Source of the DNA: Agrobacterium tumefaciens
GTDB lineage: Bacteria > Pseudomonadota > Alphaproteobacteria > Rhizobiales > Rhizobiaceae
Assembly (NCBI RefSeq): GCF_017726655.1
Contig: NZ_CP072309.1
Coordinates: 1,732,501 to 1,796,500 of the forward strand
Direction: 5' to 3'
DNA length: 64,000 nt
A program made the translations under genes and the position numbers. Positions 38,999 to 48,652 of this stretch are shown here, piece after piece. Numbering within the stretch: position 1 is the first letter of the stretch; every line of letters starts with the position of its first letter. The notes below the pieces were generated by a model, which saw only the letters and a list, made by a program, of their open reading frames with translations, was not told the DNA's origin and did no database searches.

Positions 38999-40066
38999 TC
39001 AAAGCCCCAGGAATTTGAAAGGTGGAGCCTCCTTCAGGCTGTCATTCGCCATGCCGGAATAGATATGGATCTGATTGGGGCCGAGGTCGAGTTTCTTCAC
39101 CGTACCCGTCTCTTTGGAAAGATCGAGCTTCGTCAGGTCAATCCAGAAAATATTCGGTGTCAGCGCGGATTCGAAGAAATACAGCTTGCGCTTGTGATCG
39201 ATCACCGTGCGCCAGCGCGTGGAGGATATGTTGGGCTGGTCCGGGGTCGTGATGCCGTAAGGAACGGAGACGTTGCGGATGACACTGAACACGCTTGCGA
39301 TGGCTTCGACCGGGTTTTCGCTTTTGGGTATTGCGTTTGCGTAAAAGGATGCGCGGGCGAAACGGTCGGACGCGCGGTTCGTGCCCGGCAGCATGACGGT
39401 GCCGCCGATCTGCGTCCAGTATTCGTTCAATGCCAACTGATGGTCGAAAGTCGGCGAATTGGTCATCACCTGATACTGGCGGCCGTGATGGATGACCTGC
39501 TTGCCATCGATATATTCAACGATCGCACTGTCGCCACTCCCATCGGAGAGCGATAGATGCAGTGTCGCCAGACGCTCTTCGCCGGGGACATTATCAGTCA
39601 CGATCGTGAACGGGTTTTTCTCGAGCGCACGCACCGCTTCCTCCACGGTCGCGAAATTGTCGAGTACATATTGCGCCCATGCTGCGATAGACAAGCCCGG
39701 AGATTTCCCGTCATAGACGGGATAACTCGACTCAACGAGCCAGAGAACGTTGGCCGCCAGGCCTGCCTCGTTCATGCCGTCCGTCGTGGAAATGTCGTAA
39801 CCCGATGCAATGACGCTGCCATATTTCGACGTCCATTTTATGGAATTCGGACCGGCCTCACCGGAACGTTCCATGCCGCGGGGGAAAGCCCAGATATTTG
39901 TCCCCACATCCGTTTTCCAGTCCATCGAACGGGCCGTCATCACCTGATTATTTTCGCCCAGATAAACGAAACGCGTGCAGGCTTCCGCAACTGACGTGGT
40001 GAGCGTGGCGATGGAAAACATGGCGGCGGTGAAGGCAGAGAAAAGCGGCAGGGTCTTCGGGCGCAT
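38999..40066 (-). CDS. Exported choloylglycine hydrolase / penicillin V acylase family
   Basis: 355-residue Ntn-hydrolase (linear amide C-N hydrolase). The Sec signal peptide ends AEA, and cleavage exposes Cys30 (CTRFVYLGENNQVMTARSMD), the N-terminal nucleophile. Further family residues are DGMNEAGLAANVLWL, VEYIDGKQVIHHGRQYQVMTNSP with the conserved Asn, and a late SSTRWRTVID with Arg. Substrates are bile salts, penicillin V or N-acyl homoserine lactones. In a plant-associated Gram-negative, quorum-signal cleavage is a reasonable guess. Confidence 0.85.
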   Translation of the reverse strand: MRPKTLPLFSAFTAAMFSIATLTTSVAEACTRFVYLGENNQVMTARSMDWKTDVGTNIWAFPRGMERSGEAGPNSIKWTSKYGSVIASGYDISTTDGMNEAGLAANVLWLVESSYPVYDGKSPGLSIAAWAQYVLDNFATVEEAVRALEKNPFTIVTDNVPGEERLATLHLSLSDGSGDSAIVEYIDGKQVIHHGRQYQVMTNSPTFDHQLALNEYWTQIGGTVMLPGTNRASDRFARASFYANAIPKSENPVEAIASVFSVIRNVSVPYGITTPDQPNISSTRWRTVIDHKRKLYFFESALTPNIFWIDLTKLDLSKETGTVKKLDLGPNQIHIYSGMANDSLKEAPPFKFLGL

Positions 40067-40176
40067 TTAAACGTCTCCGGTGCTTTCGGTACAAGATACA
40101 GCGTATGATAGAAGATCGGACTTGTTGGCGGGAGTCAAATAGGTTTAGCTACGGGCGATTAGTTGGGGAGAAGGCA

Positions 40177-41007
40177 TTGCTAAAATTATCGGTTTTTGCG
40201 GTCTTTATGGCCTTTTCCGCAACTGCGGCCTCAGGCGCGGATGAGGTTCGTGCCGCGCCCGCAACGGTTGATGGAGCCGATTGGGCGTTTCAGGCCACGG
40301 GTTATCTATGGGCCACTGGTTTGAACGGCAACATCTCGCCGTTCCGGCGGGCGCCGACGCTTCAAGTGGAAAAATCCTTCTCCGACGTTGTGGAAGATCT
40401 CAACTTCGGCGGTTTTCTTAACGTCTGGGGCCGTTACGACCGCTTCGTCCTCTCCGGCGACATCATGTATGTCGATACCACGGACAGCAAGGCGGCCGGG
40501 CCGCTGCCAGCGCTTCAAATTCCCGGTTTACCGACCTTGCCGGCAGGCGCTGCAATCGATGCAGATGTCGACACGCAGGAATTCATGGCGACGCTGCAGG
40601 CCGGATACCGCCTCGTTGACGCAGATGGTTTTTCGCTTGACGCGTTGGCCGGGGCTCGCTTCTGGCATATTTCCAACGAGGTGGCGGTGACCGCCAGCCA
40701 TCCTTTGATCGGCAGCGTGTCCGCCACCCATAAGGAAAGCTTTGGCTGGATTGATCCCGTCATCGGCGCGCGCGCTTTTTTCGGCCTGACGGATAAACTC
40801 TCCGTTCAGGCGCAGGTGGATATCGGCGGCTTTGGTGCGGGATCCGATCTCACCTGGTCCGCCTTGGCGACGGTCAACTACATCTTTACCGACTCATTGT
40901 CGGTCTCGGCCGGTTATAAGGTGCTCGATGTCGATTATTCAGACGATGGTTATGTTTTTGAGTCCCGATTGAGCGGGCCTGTGATGGGCCTAACTTACCG
41001 GTTCTAA
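40177..41007 (+). CDS. Outer-membrane beta-barrel protein
   Basis: 276-residue protein from a TTG start at 40177, which follows GGGGAGAAGG and leads straight into a signal peptide (LLKLSVFAVFMAFSATAASGADE). An ATG at 40105 in frame would put 24 odd residues before the signal. The mature part alternates beta strands such as FGGFLNVWGRYDRFVLSGDI, LSVQAQVDIGGFGAG and LSVSAGYKVLDVDYSDDGY and ends MGLTYRF with C-terminal Phe, as in outer-membrane barrels. No specific function is visible. Confidence 0.75.
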   Translation: MLKLSVFAVFMAFSATAASGADEVRAAPATVDGADWAFQATGYLWATGLNGNISPFRRAPTLQVEKSFSDVVEDLNFGGFLNVWGRYDRFVLSGDIMYVDTTDSKAAGPLPALQIPGLPTLPAGAAIDADVDTQEFMATLQAGYRLVDADGFSLDALAGARFWHISNEVAVTASHPLIGSVSATHKESFGWIDPVIGARAFFGLTDKLSVQAQVDIGGFGAGSDLTWSALATVNYIFTDSLSVSAGYKVLDVDYSDDGYVFESRLSGPVMGLTYRF

Positions 41008-41022
41008 TCAGTGTTTGTCTTA

Positions 41023-41062
41023 GCCTCCGCCATGATGGGTCCACGGCCCAGAAGACGGAGGC
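41023..41062. terminator. Possible terminator between convergent genes
   Basis: GCCTCCGCC and GACGGAGGC (one mismatch) separated by 22 bases, between the OMP gene and traA. The loop is long and there is no T-run. Confidence 0.3.
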
Positions 41063-41107
41063 GACCGGCGCAACAGCTAGTTAATGCTATGTAGCAGTCA
41101 GCGCTAG

Positions 41108-44100
41108 CTAACGGCTCCATCCAAGCCCGCGAGACCGGTTCATTTGCTGTTTCAGCGTATGGTCATGACTAAGCTCGGCATGCCGTGTACGATACACCAT
41201 GCGTGCGATTGCCTCGATCTGCTCGGCCTGTTTTGCGAGCTCGGGACGTGCTGTAAGCTCTTCGGCGAACCTGCGAGGATCAGAACTACCAAAGCGCCGG
41301 GTGAGTGCTTCGGCCACCAGCGTGGCCTCATCAAGCGCGGTCCGGCCCTCAGGCGATGATCGCAGCTCTTTGATGAACTTGCTTCGCCTCTCGACCGGCA
41401 TTTTCTCCACCTGGCTGATGATTTCGGCGCTACGCGGCGTGAGTCCAGGCACTTCGATCACGTCACGCTTGTCGCGCTGCCACTGTTCGCTTTGACGTTC
41501 TTCGCCAAGCCTGCGCTCCCATGCCTCGGAGACATGGCCGATATGGGCAGCGAGAGACCTGGCATATTGCAACGCCTCCTTCCGCTCCCTGCTGTATCCG
41601 AACAGACCTGACTTGCCACGTAGCTCCCCGAAGCGCTCTGGTTGCTCTGCCATGGCCTTCGCCATGATCTTGCCATTGCCTTCCTTCTCGGTCATCGCGG
41701 TGCGCAATCTTGCGGCGACCTCGGCCGGATCACGGAACACGTGCCGCACCAGAGATTCGACCGTATCGAATTGCTGCTCGATAACGGACATCGCCCTGAT
41801 CTGTGCCACCTGTTCGATGCTGCTTTCGTAACGGGTGATTGCTGGCACAAGCGGAGCTGGCTTACCGGGTTCCAGTGACGATTGCTGGCCGACAGTTTCT
41901 GTGGGGGCAGGGAAGGCGCCGCCTTGCGACATGAGGTCGGACCACCTGATGCGGCGATAACCTTTATTGTCCTCTGTCCGGTCGTCCCGCCGTCCGTCAT
42001 CGATATCTCGGGCGACCGGATTGCGAGGATTTTCGCGGTGAGCAGGACCGGGCAGATCGCCGGCACGTTCCTCGTCAACCTGCTGACGCTCTGATGGCCG
42101 GTCCTGCTGATCGAGTTGCAGATGGGCCGCACGGGACAGGACCTCTCGACGCGCATTTTGGGCGGAAGCAAGTTCAATCTCGCTTCTGAGCCCGAGGTGA
42201 TCCGCGATTTCTTGGTCGCCTGCGATCCCCTGGTCGCTTGCGATCCAACGGTCGCTGGCGATCCCGCGCCGCTCGGCAAAGTCGCTGATGTAATCCAGCG
42301 TGGTTTCCTTGGCGCCGGAACGCGACAGGCGGCTTGCCAGCTTTTGGTAGGCGAGTTCATCACCCTTGACGACACGCCAGGCATTTCGCTCGGCCTTTGT
42401 ACCGTCCGGAAGCGTGACAGGCGTGGCGCCTTCATGCTGCAGTCCGATCCTGTCACCGATCTTAGGTGATGCATCTCGCATGGCCCGCTTGAGGTCGACG
42501 CCCCACACCGTGCGCTGATCGCCCTTGTCATTCTCCAGCGTCACAAAATAGTTTTCCCGGGACTGCGGATTATGCTCGTAGGGCGCTACGCCGTGATCAA
42601 CCAGCCGGCCCGCATTGCTGAACTCCGTGATGTCGGCATAGAGCTGCACGCTGTGGCGATGCCTTGTCATGGCGACATAGGCCAGATGCCGGTCCATGGT
42701 GCTGGACGCCAGCACAAAGGCGCGATCGACCGTCGCGCCCTGGTTTTTATGGATCGTCGTCGCATAACCGTGGTCGATCGCCTGGTAGCTGTCCGTGGCA
42801 ATGCTGACACTGTCGCCGCCTCGACCATCGAGCCGGGCAACGATCCGACCCTTCTCGACATGCTCGACGGTGCCAAGCATGCCGTTTTTGACGCCGAGGT
42901 CGCGGTTGTTTTCGAGGAAGATGATCCGGTCACCAAGAGCGAAAGCGCGTTTGCCGTTACTGGTCTGGAAGGTGAGTTCTCCAACATTCTCACTGTTCCC
43001 ACGGTCCTCAACATCCCCACGGTCTCCTCGGTCCGCACCGACGTTCTCCCCGTGGCCGCGCTCGATCCTTTGCCGGTTCTGAAGTTCGGAGCGGATAGCG
43101 GTATTGAGGGCTCGCACATCGGCGCGACGATGCGCCATGGCAACCCGGCTGCCATCGGCACGCCGCTCACTATCGGCAACATAATCACGCACGATCTCTG
43201 CCATCGCCGCGTCGCGGCTTTCCGCAAGGTGGATATCGCCGTGATCCCGATAGGCGGCCAGGCCCTCCGCTGTCTTGTGGGTCGCAAAGGCAACCGATGC
43301 TTCTCTCTGCCAATCATGGCGCTGGCGGCGAATGTCGGAAAGCTCGACATGGCCGATCTGCTCGGCAATCGCCCTGAAGGGGGCACCGGCTCCGATTGCC
43401 TGAAGCTGCTCATGGTCGCCGACGAGAACAATCTTTGCGCCACGCTCTTCGGCCTCGCCGATGAACCGGGCAAGCTGCCGGCTTCCGACCATGCCGGCCT
43501 CGTCGATGACGAACACGTCGCTGTTGCCGATCAGATCCCGGCCATGGTCCCAGCTGTAAGACCATGACGCCAGAGTCCGGCTCTCTATGCCGGAACTTTC
43601 CTCAAGACCCTCGGCTGCCTTTCCGCTAAGTGCCGCCCCATGGACCTGATAACCTTCAGCCTCCCAGGCCTCGCGCGCGGCTGCCAGCATGGTGGACTTT
43701 CCAGCACCGGCAAAACCGACCACGGCGGCGATGCGTTCTCGCCCGGTAATATGCTCGATCGCCTGACGCTGTTCGTCCGACAATCCCGCCGACGGATCGC
43801 TCGCAGCCACCATTCCGCCAGAGCTTGTCCGAAGAGAGCGATCCTGCCTCTCCATGGCACGCTCGACATGGCGATGATCGACGCCATGGGACTGCGCCTT
43901 ATGCAGCCGCTCCGCCGATCGCGCCATTGCGAGTTCCAGGTCGATCATGTCCCGCGTCGAATAGCGCGCATTGGAGACGTCGCCCGTCTCAGGATCGATG
44001 TGCTCAGCCTGGAGTTCGACAAGCGCTGGCGACGCCATCACAGCGGCAAAGGCGTTCCGGAACATTTGGGCGTCATCGTTGATGTAGCGATGCAGGGTTT

Positions 44101-44926
44101 TGGCAATATCGTGCCGGTCGAACACGCTCTTCTCATGGCTGATCAGCGTCAAAACCTGCTCCGGTTTTTGCCGGATCAGTTCGGCATTTTGGCGTGCCGC
44201 CTCGTCATCCAGCCGGCCGCGCTCGACTGCCATTCCTTGCTGCTGCATCTGCGAGGCATGCACGCCCATGTGCTCGGTTGGCGACAACTCGAGACCGCGC
44301 TCCACATGTGACCGGTGATCGATGCGAACGTCCAGGTCTTCGCGCTGAAGCTGGCGGTTGGCGATGCCTTCCCAGGCCTGCCGGATATCGCGAAGCTGCA
44401 TGTCGGTCGTCGCCATACCATTTGCCAGCAGCCGTGCGTTCTTGTGCTCAAGATACGTTTTCTCGCCAAGACGGGTTTTGCCAAGCTGTCGCGTCGTCAT
44501 CAGCACATGCGCATGGTAGTTCCTGATATCACCATGCTCGCTTGGCGAATGGATGGCAAAATCCACGGCTGCGCCATAGCGGTTTGCCAGATCCTGGGCA
44601 AAGGCGCGTGCAGCCTTCAGTCGCCCTTCTGGCGACAGCTCATGCGGAAGGGCGATTTCGAATTCGCGGGCGACGCGGGCGTCTTTTCGCTTTTCTGCGA
44701 ACTCGGCGGCATTCCACAACGCCGAACGATCCAAAGCCCATTCGGCAGAAAGACCGTCCGGCAACACGATCTCCTTATGCTCCACGCCCTCTTTGCGGGT
44801 GAAGTCATGCACGAGCCCATCGCGGTGATTGGTAAGAAGAACCGCGCAACGATAGGCGGCAGATGCCACAGCACTTCGGCCGGATGAGCGCGAGACAGGT
44901 TTGGTGCTGAGATGATAAATCGCCAA
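41108..44926 (-). CDS. traA: Ti-type conjugative relaxase TraA
   Basis: 1272-residue relaxase-helicase. The N-terminal MobA/MobL domain (about 1-220) begins MAIYHLSTKPVSRSSGRSAV and has the metal-binding His motif IRNYHAHVLMTTRQLG. A RecD/TraI-like helicase follows with Walker A GFAGAGKST, Walker B VFVIDEAGMVGSRQL and TIHKNQGATVDRAFVLASS. The C-terminal third is low in motifs. It nicks oriT and leads the strand into the recipient. The start is TTG at 44926, preceded by CGGAG 8 bases away. The oriT core lies about 57 bases upstream on its 5' side. Confidence 0.93.
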   Translation of the reverse strand: MAIYHLSTKPVSRSSGRSAVASAAYRCAVLLTNHRDGLVHDFTRKEGVEHKEIVLPDGLSAEWALDRSALWNAAEFAEKRKDARVAREFEIALPHELSPEGRLKAARAFAQDLANRYGAAVDFAIHSPSEHGDIRNYHAHVLMTTRQLGKTRLGEKTYLEHKNARLLANGMATTDMQLRDIRQAWEGIANRQLQREDLDVRIDHRSHVERGLELSPTEHMGVHASQMQQQGMAVERGRLDDEAARQNAELIRQKPEQVLTLISHEKSVFDRHDIAKTLHRYINDDAQMFRNAFAAVMASPALVELQAEHIDPETGDVSNARYSTRDMIDLELAMARSAERLHKAQSHGVDHRHVERAMERQDRSLRTSSGGMVAASDPSAGLSDEQRQAIEHITGRERIAAVVGFAGAGKSTMLAAAREAWEAEGYQVHGAALSGKAAEGLEESSGIESRTLASWSYSWDHGRDLIGNSDVFVIDEAGMVGSRQLARFIGEAEERGAKIVLVGDHEQLQAIGAGAPFRAIAEQIGHVELSDIRRQRHDWQREASVAFATHKTAEGLAAYRDHGDIHLAESRDAAMAEIVRDYVADSERRADGSRVAMAHRRADVRALNTAIRSELQNRQRIERGHGENVGADRGDRGDVEDRGNSENVGELTFQTSNGKRAFALGDRIIFLENNRDLGVKNGMLGTVEHVEKGRIVARLDGRGGDSVSIATDSYQAIDHGYATTIHKNQGATVDRAFVLASSTMDRHLAYVAMTRHRHSVQLYADITEFSNAGRLVDHGVAPYEHNPQSRENYFVTLENDKGDQRTVWGVDLKRAMRDASPKIGDRIGLQHEGATPVTLPDGTKAERNAWRVVKGDELAYQKLASRLSRSGAKETTLDYISDFAERRGIASDRWIASDQGIAGDQEIADHLGLRSEIELASAQNARREVLSRAAHLQLDQQDRPSERQQVDEERAGDLPGPAHRENPRNPVARDIDDGRRDDRTEDNKGYRRIRWSDLMSQGGAFPAPTETVGQQSSLEPGKPAPLVPAITRYESSIEQVAQIRAMSVIEQQFDTVESLVRHVFRDPAEVAARLRTAMTEKEGNGKIMAKAMAEQPERFGELRGKSGLFGYSRERKEALQYARSLAAHIGHVSEAWERRLGEERQSEQWQRDKRDVIEVPGLTPRSAEIISQVEKMPVERRSKFIKELRSSPEGRTALDEATLVAEALTRRFGSSDPRRFAEELTARPELAKQAEQIEAIARMVYRTRHAELSHDHTLKQQMNRSRGLGWSR

Positions 44927-44967
44927 CCGAAATCTCCGATCCGCAAACGGGAAAATTCAGCGCTCAA

Positions 44968-44996
44968 TTGCGGTGCAAGTCGTAAGTGCGCCCTTG
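44968..44996. other. Origin of transfer (oriT) core
   Basis: TAAGTGCGCCCTTG at 44983-44996 matches the nic-region core known from RSF1010 (IncQ) and Ti-plasmid oriT sites (TAAGTGCGCCCT). A small hairpin TTGC-GGT-GCAA (44968-44978) lies just beside it. The position between traA and the rightward genes is the usual one in rhizobial plasmids. Confidence 0.75.
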
Positions 44997-45335
44997 TCTG
45001 TTTACCGGTCGCGAGGTTAGCAACATCAAACGGGCATTTCGACTACTAAAAGTAGTAGTCGCCAAGTGGCAATTACTCGTGTTTGAATAGGGAGACAAAC
45101 GCATCGATGCGGGGAGGGCAATAGGTGCATGTCGATCGCACGACTGATCGGGGAGAAGGAAGGAGAGGAGGAAGACATTGCAGGCGCGGCTCGACAAAAC
45201 AGGAGAGGGCGCAGGCAACCCGCCGGAAGAATTTGCGTGCAGGAGACAGGCATTCGATTGGCGGCTACCAAAAATCGGAGTTTCAAAGAAGTTTACAATG
45301 GACCATACAGGATACCGTCCAGAAACGGAGCAGAC
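44997..45335. other. Region right of oriT, with hairpin
   Basis: 339 bases to the next gene. It includes a perfect hairpin GACTACT-AAAAGT-AGTAGTC at 45041-45060. The frame of the following gene stays open to 45129, but the extra residues are rich in Arg and Gly and have no family likeness, so I treat the stretch as noncoding leader. Confidence 0.5.
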
Positions 45336-46253
45336 ATGAAGACCAGCCTTGAACACCTGCCGGAACGAAAGCAACGCGAGCTTGCGCGCGTCGTCGGAAT
45401 TATCCAGGAAGAGTTTGCTGATCTGGTCGAGCGCTCGAAGTCTGACGCCAAGAAGGATGGACGGATTTTCAAAATCATTCTGTTCGGTTCTTACGCGCGC
45501 GGCACCTGGGTGGATGAACCGCATACGTCGAAAGGCTATCGCTCGGATTTCGATATTCTCGTCATCGTCAGCAACAAGGAACTGGCCGATCCCAAATACT
45601 GGGACAAGGCGACAGACCGGCTGATGTGGGACAAGGAGATCGAGACGCCCGTTGGTCTCATCGTGCATGGCGCTCGCGAGATCAGTAATTTTTTACGTGA
45701 TGGCCAGTACTTCTTCGTCGACCTCGCCCGCGAAGGTGTTGTTCTTTACGAATTCGACGACAGGCCGCTGGCTGAAGCGAAACCGCTCAGCCCTTCCGAT
45801 GCACTCAGGGTGGCCGAGGAGCATTTCAGTACCCAGCTTAATAGCGCCAAATTCTTTCGTGAACTCGCTCTATATTCTATCACCCATGATCAGCGAAATC
45901 ACGCGGCTTTCAATCTTCATCAGGCGGTCGAGACGGCTTACAACTGCTACCTGCTGACACTGACAAACTATTCGCCCGCGTCGCACAATCTCAAATTCCT
46001 GCGTGGACTTTCCGAAGGTCGTGACCACCGTCTGATTGACATCTGGCCGCGCGACCGTCAGCGATTTACCACGTGGTACAACATCCTGAATGAGGCCTAC
46101 GTCAAGGCACGCTATTCGAAGCGTTTCGAGGTTTCCGAAGAGGCGCTGACATGGCTTCAGGAGCGGACGGCGGAACTTCACAAGCTGGTTGAGACGCTCT
46201 GCCGTGAGCACATCGAAAAGCTCAAACAGGCCGCGGGACAAGCCGCCGACTGA
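45336..46253 (+). CDS. Fused nucleotidyltransferase-HEPN domain protein
   Basis: 305-residue protein. The N-terminal half is a Pol-beta-like minimal nucleotidyltransferase with FGSYARGTW (about 51-59) and the metal motif SDFDILVIV some 15 residues later. The C-terminal half (about 155-295) is HEPN-like with HDQRNHAAFNLHQAVETAYN. As separate genes such MNT and HEPN pairs form toxin-antitoxin systems in which the MNT partner modifies the HEPN RNase. ATG 45336 follows CGGAG. It sits between oriT and the coupling-protein genes of the mobilization module. Confidence 0.8.
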   Translation: MKTSLEHLPERKQRELARVVGIIQEEFADLVERSKSDAKKDGRIFKIILFGSYARGTWVDEPHTSKGYRSDFDILVIVSNKELADPKYWDKATDRLMWDKEIETPVGLIVHGAREISNFLRDGQYFFVDLAREGVVLYEFDDRPLAEAKPLSPSDALRVAEEHFSTQLNSAKFFRELALYSITHDQRNHAAFNLHQAVETAYNCYLLTLTNYSPASHNLKFLRGLSEGRDHRLIDIWPRDRQRFTTWYNILNEAYVKARYSKRFEVSEEALTWLQERTAELHKLVETLCREHIEKLKQAAGQAAD

Positions 46254-46438
46254 GCCTTACCGGTGACAGAATAATCCTGAGCTCAGGCAGCAGCCACCGT
46301 AGCGTGATGAACCACAGGGTCCAACAGACTCTCACAATCGCAATGCCGATCTCCCCGTAGAAACTGGTCTGTCTTCCAGGAGCAAAGCCGTGGTCAACAA
46401 CGGCAGTTCCGGTGCGACCTCAATCGAAAGGAACAATC

Positions 46439-46747
46439 GTGGCAAGGAAAACCATCGAACAGCGCCTGGCTGAACTGGATGCCCAACGGTCCGCGCTCAA
46501 GGCCCGTCTTTCGAAAACCGAGCGCAACAACGATATGCGTCGCAAGGTCCTGATCGGCTCACTCGTTCTGCGTTACCTCGAAACCTCGGATGATCAGGAG
46601 TTCAGCAAACAACTCGGTGAATGGCTGCGTCGCGAACTGCCGGGCTTTCTGGCACGCGACAATGACAAGACGCTGTTTGCCGACATGATCGGACCAGCAC
46701 TGCCGGGAACGGGAGAGGGTGGCGACAGTGGGCAGGGTGCTCCATGA
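46439..46747 (+). CDS. Small mobilization protein (TraC/TraD-like)
   Basis: 102 residues from GTG 46439, which follows AAAGGAAC. The N-terminus ARKTIEQRLAELDAQRSALK is a charged helix likely to coil, followed by RRKVLIGSLVLRYLE. It ends in a Gly/Asp-rich tail. Small proteins of this kind sit directly before traG in rhizobial conjugation regions and help the relaxosome at oriT. It overlaps traG by 4 bases, so the two are translationally coupled. I cannot decide between TraC and TraD naming. Confidence 0.7.
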   Translation: MARKTIEQRLAELDAQRSALKARLSKTERNNDMRRKVLIGSLVLRYLETSDDQEFSKQLGEWLRRELPGFLARDNDKTLFADMIGPALPGTGEGGDSGQGAP

Positions 46748-48408
46748 ACCGATTGCGACTTGCCCGGCATGCATTTAAAAACATGATGCAAGCCGCCGCG
46801 CGGGATCCGCTTTGGGCGGTCCTATCTTTGCTTGCCATGCCCTTCCGGATATGGAAACAGCTCGCCGGATTTCTCTTCATCCTTATTATCGTCACGTTTG
46901 TGATCGGCATGGGTGGCGGTCATTTCCTCGAGCAAACGGGTTTCGAGCGGGGCTCGCTTGTCCACATCATCCCAGGTCTCTTAACCCTGCCGGCGCTTGC
47001 CGTTATCACCTTCTGGTTCATCACCACTCCACTGATTTTGCATTTCGGGGAGAATGACGATGAGACCCATGGCTCCGCTCGCTTCGCGACAGACAAGGAG
47101 GTAGCGGCTCTTACCGCGTCCGGCTCCGGCTTCCTGATCGGTCGTGATACGAAAACGGCCAAGCCTCTGCGCTATGATGGCCCGGCCCATCTCCTCACCA
47201 TGGCGCCGACCCGTACCGGCAAGGGCGTGGGTACCATCATCCCAAACCTGCTGACCGCCGGCCGTTCGGTGATCTGCGTTGATCCAAAAGGCGAGAATGC
47301 AAGGATCACCGGCCGTGCCCGCCAAAAGTTCGGACCGGTTCATGTGCTCGATCCTTTTGCTGTTACCGGGAGACCTTCTGCAGCCTTCAATCCCCTGGCC
47401 ATGCTTGATCCCCAAAACCTCGATGTCGCGGAAGACGCCAGTGCGCTTGCCGACGCTCTTGTATTCGACGAACCGGGTATGGCGGGAGAGGCGCATTGGA
47501 ACGAGGAGGCAAAAGCATTGATCGCCGGATTGCTGCTCGAGATCGCTGCGGCGGAACCTTTGCGACGCCGGCATCTTGCGACACTTCGCGACTATCTCAC
47601 CCTTGCTCCGGAACGGTTCGCGGCGTTGCTCAAGCGTATGCAGGACAGCGATGCGGCGAGCGGTCTTGTCGCGCGTGCCGCTAACCGCCACCTCGGAAAA
47701 TCCGACCGCGAAGCCGCTGGCGTTCTGTCCGCGGCTCAACGCCATACGCATTTTCTTGATTCACCGCGCATGACGACCGTGCTCAGCCGCTCGGATTTCC
47801 GGTTTGCCGATCTCAAGCGCAACAACATGACGGTGTTCCTCGTTCTTCCGCCCGACCGCCTCTCGACCTATTCGCGCTGGCTGCGACTGCTTGTCTCGCA
47901 AAGCCTGCTCGAAATGGCCCGCGATCCGGCAAAGCCGGCGGCACCGGTTCTTTATCTGCTCGATGAGTTCGCATCGCTCGGGCATCTGGCCCCGATCGAA
48001 CGTGCGATGGGTCTGATGGCGGGTTACGGTGTCCAGCTTTGGCTTATCCTTCAGGACATCCATCAGCTGCGCGCAACATATGGTCATCGCGCCGGAACCT
48101 TCCTGTCAAATGCCGGCGTGCTGCAGGTCTTCGGTGTTAACGATCATGACAGCGCCCGCCTTATTTCTGATTTGCTCGGGCAGGAAACGGTCGTGTTTCA
48201 GACGATGGCGAGAGCGCTCGATTCCGATAAGACCGGCATATCCTACAGCCAGCAGCATACCGGCCGGCCGTTACTCACCCCGGACGAGGTGCGCAACCTG
48301 CCCGCAAATGGACAAGTGCTGTTCCTGGCAGGGCAACGACCGGTTTTTGCGCAAAAACTTGCCTACTTCGCCGATCCGGAGTTCAGGGAGATGTTTGATC
48401 GCGTCTGA
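46744..48408 (+). CDS. traG: Type IV coupling protein TraG/VirD4
   Basis: 554-residue coupling protein that links the relaxosome to the mating channel. Two N-terminal membrane helices at about 38-62 and 75-98 precede the ATPase. Walker A is APTRTGKGVGTIIPNLL, Walker B PVLYLLDEFASLGHLAPIE, and LILQDIHQLRATYG is the third conserved block. It is somewhat shorter than typical Ti TraG (about 630), lacking mainly the C-terminal tail. No mating-pore (trb/virB) genes follow; the next gene is an unrelated transporter. Confidence 0.92.
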   Translation: MNRLRLARHAFKNMMQAAARDPLWAVLSLLAMPFRIWKQLAGFLFILIIVTFVIGMGGGHFLEQTGFERGSLVHIIPGLLTLPALAVITFWFITTPLILHFGENDDETHGSARFATDKEVAALTASGSGFLIGRDTKTAKPLRYDGPAHLLTMAPTRTGKGVGTIIPNLLTAGRSVICVDPKGENARITGRARQKFGPVHVLDPFAVTGRPSAAFNPLAMLDPQNLDVAEDASALADALVFDEPGMAGEAHWNEEAKALIAGLLLEIAAAEPLRRRHLATLRDYLTLAPERFAALLKRMQDSDAASGLVARAANRHLGKSDREAAGVLSAAQRHTHFLDSPRMTTVLSRSDFRFADLKRNNMTVFLVLPPDRLSTYSRWLRLLVSQSLLEMARDPAKPAAPVLYLLDEFASLGHLAPIERAMGLMAGYGVQLWLILQDIHQLRATYGHRAGTFLSNAGVLQVFGVNDHDSARLISDLLGQETVVFQTMARALDSDKTGISYSQQHTGRPLLTPDEVRNLPANGQVLFLAGQRPVFAQKLAYFADPEFREMFDRV

Positions 48409-48652
48409 CTGAAATTGCGGTAAAAAGGCAATTCGCCGACCCATCAAGTCCCTGTATGCGCGGCCTCCGGGTTCTCTTCGGCGCAACGGGAAGCGGATAG
48501 ATGAGCCATTGTCGAATTGCAGCCTTGCGGCGACGGTGGGACCACGGCTGAGGGATCGTTTTCGACCGCGAGGTCTAGCAACGGGGTAATGACCTTGACA
48601 GGGCACCATAGGAGTCTAGACGAGGTTTCATAGTCATCTCGGGAGTATGAAA

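Noticed and set aside
45129..45335. N-terminal extension of the MNT-HEPN protein to 45129
   Set aside because: The extra residues are low-complexity and Arg-rich, and a good ribosome site precedes ATG 45336.
41108..48408. Complete integrative conjugative element
   Set aside because: No integrase, attachment repeats, tRNA target or mating-pore genes were found in the window.
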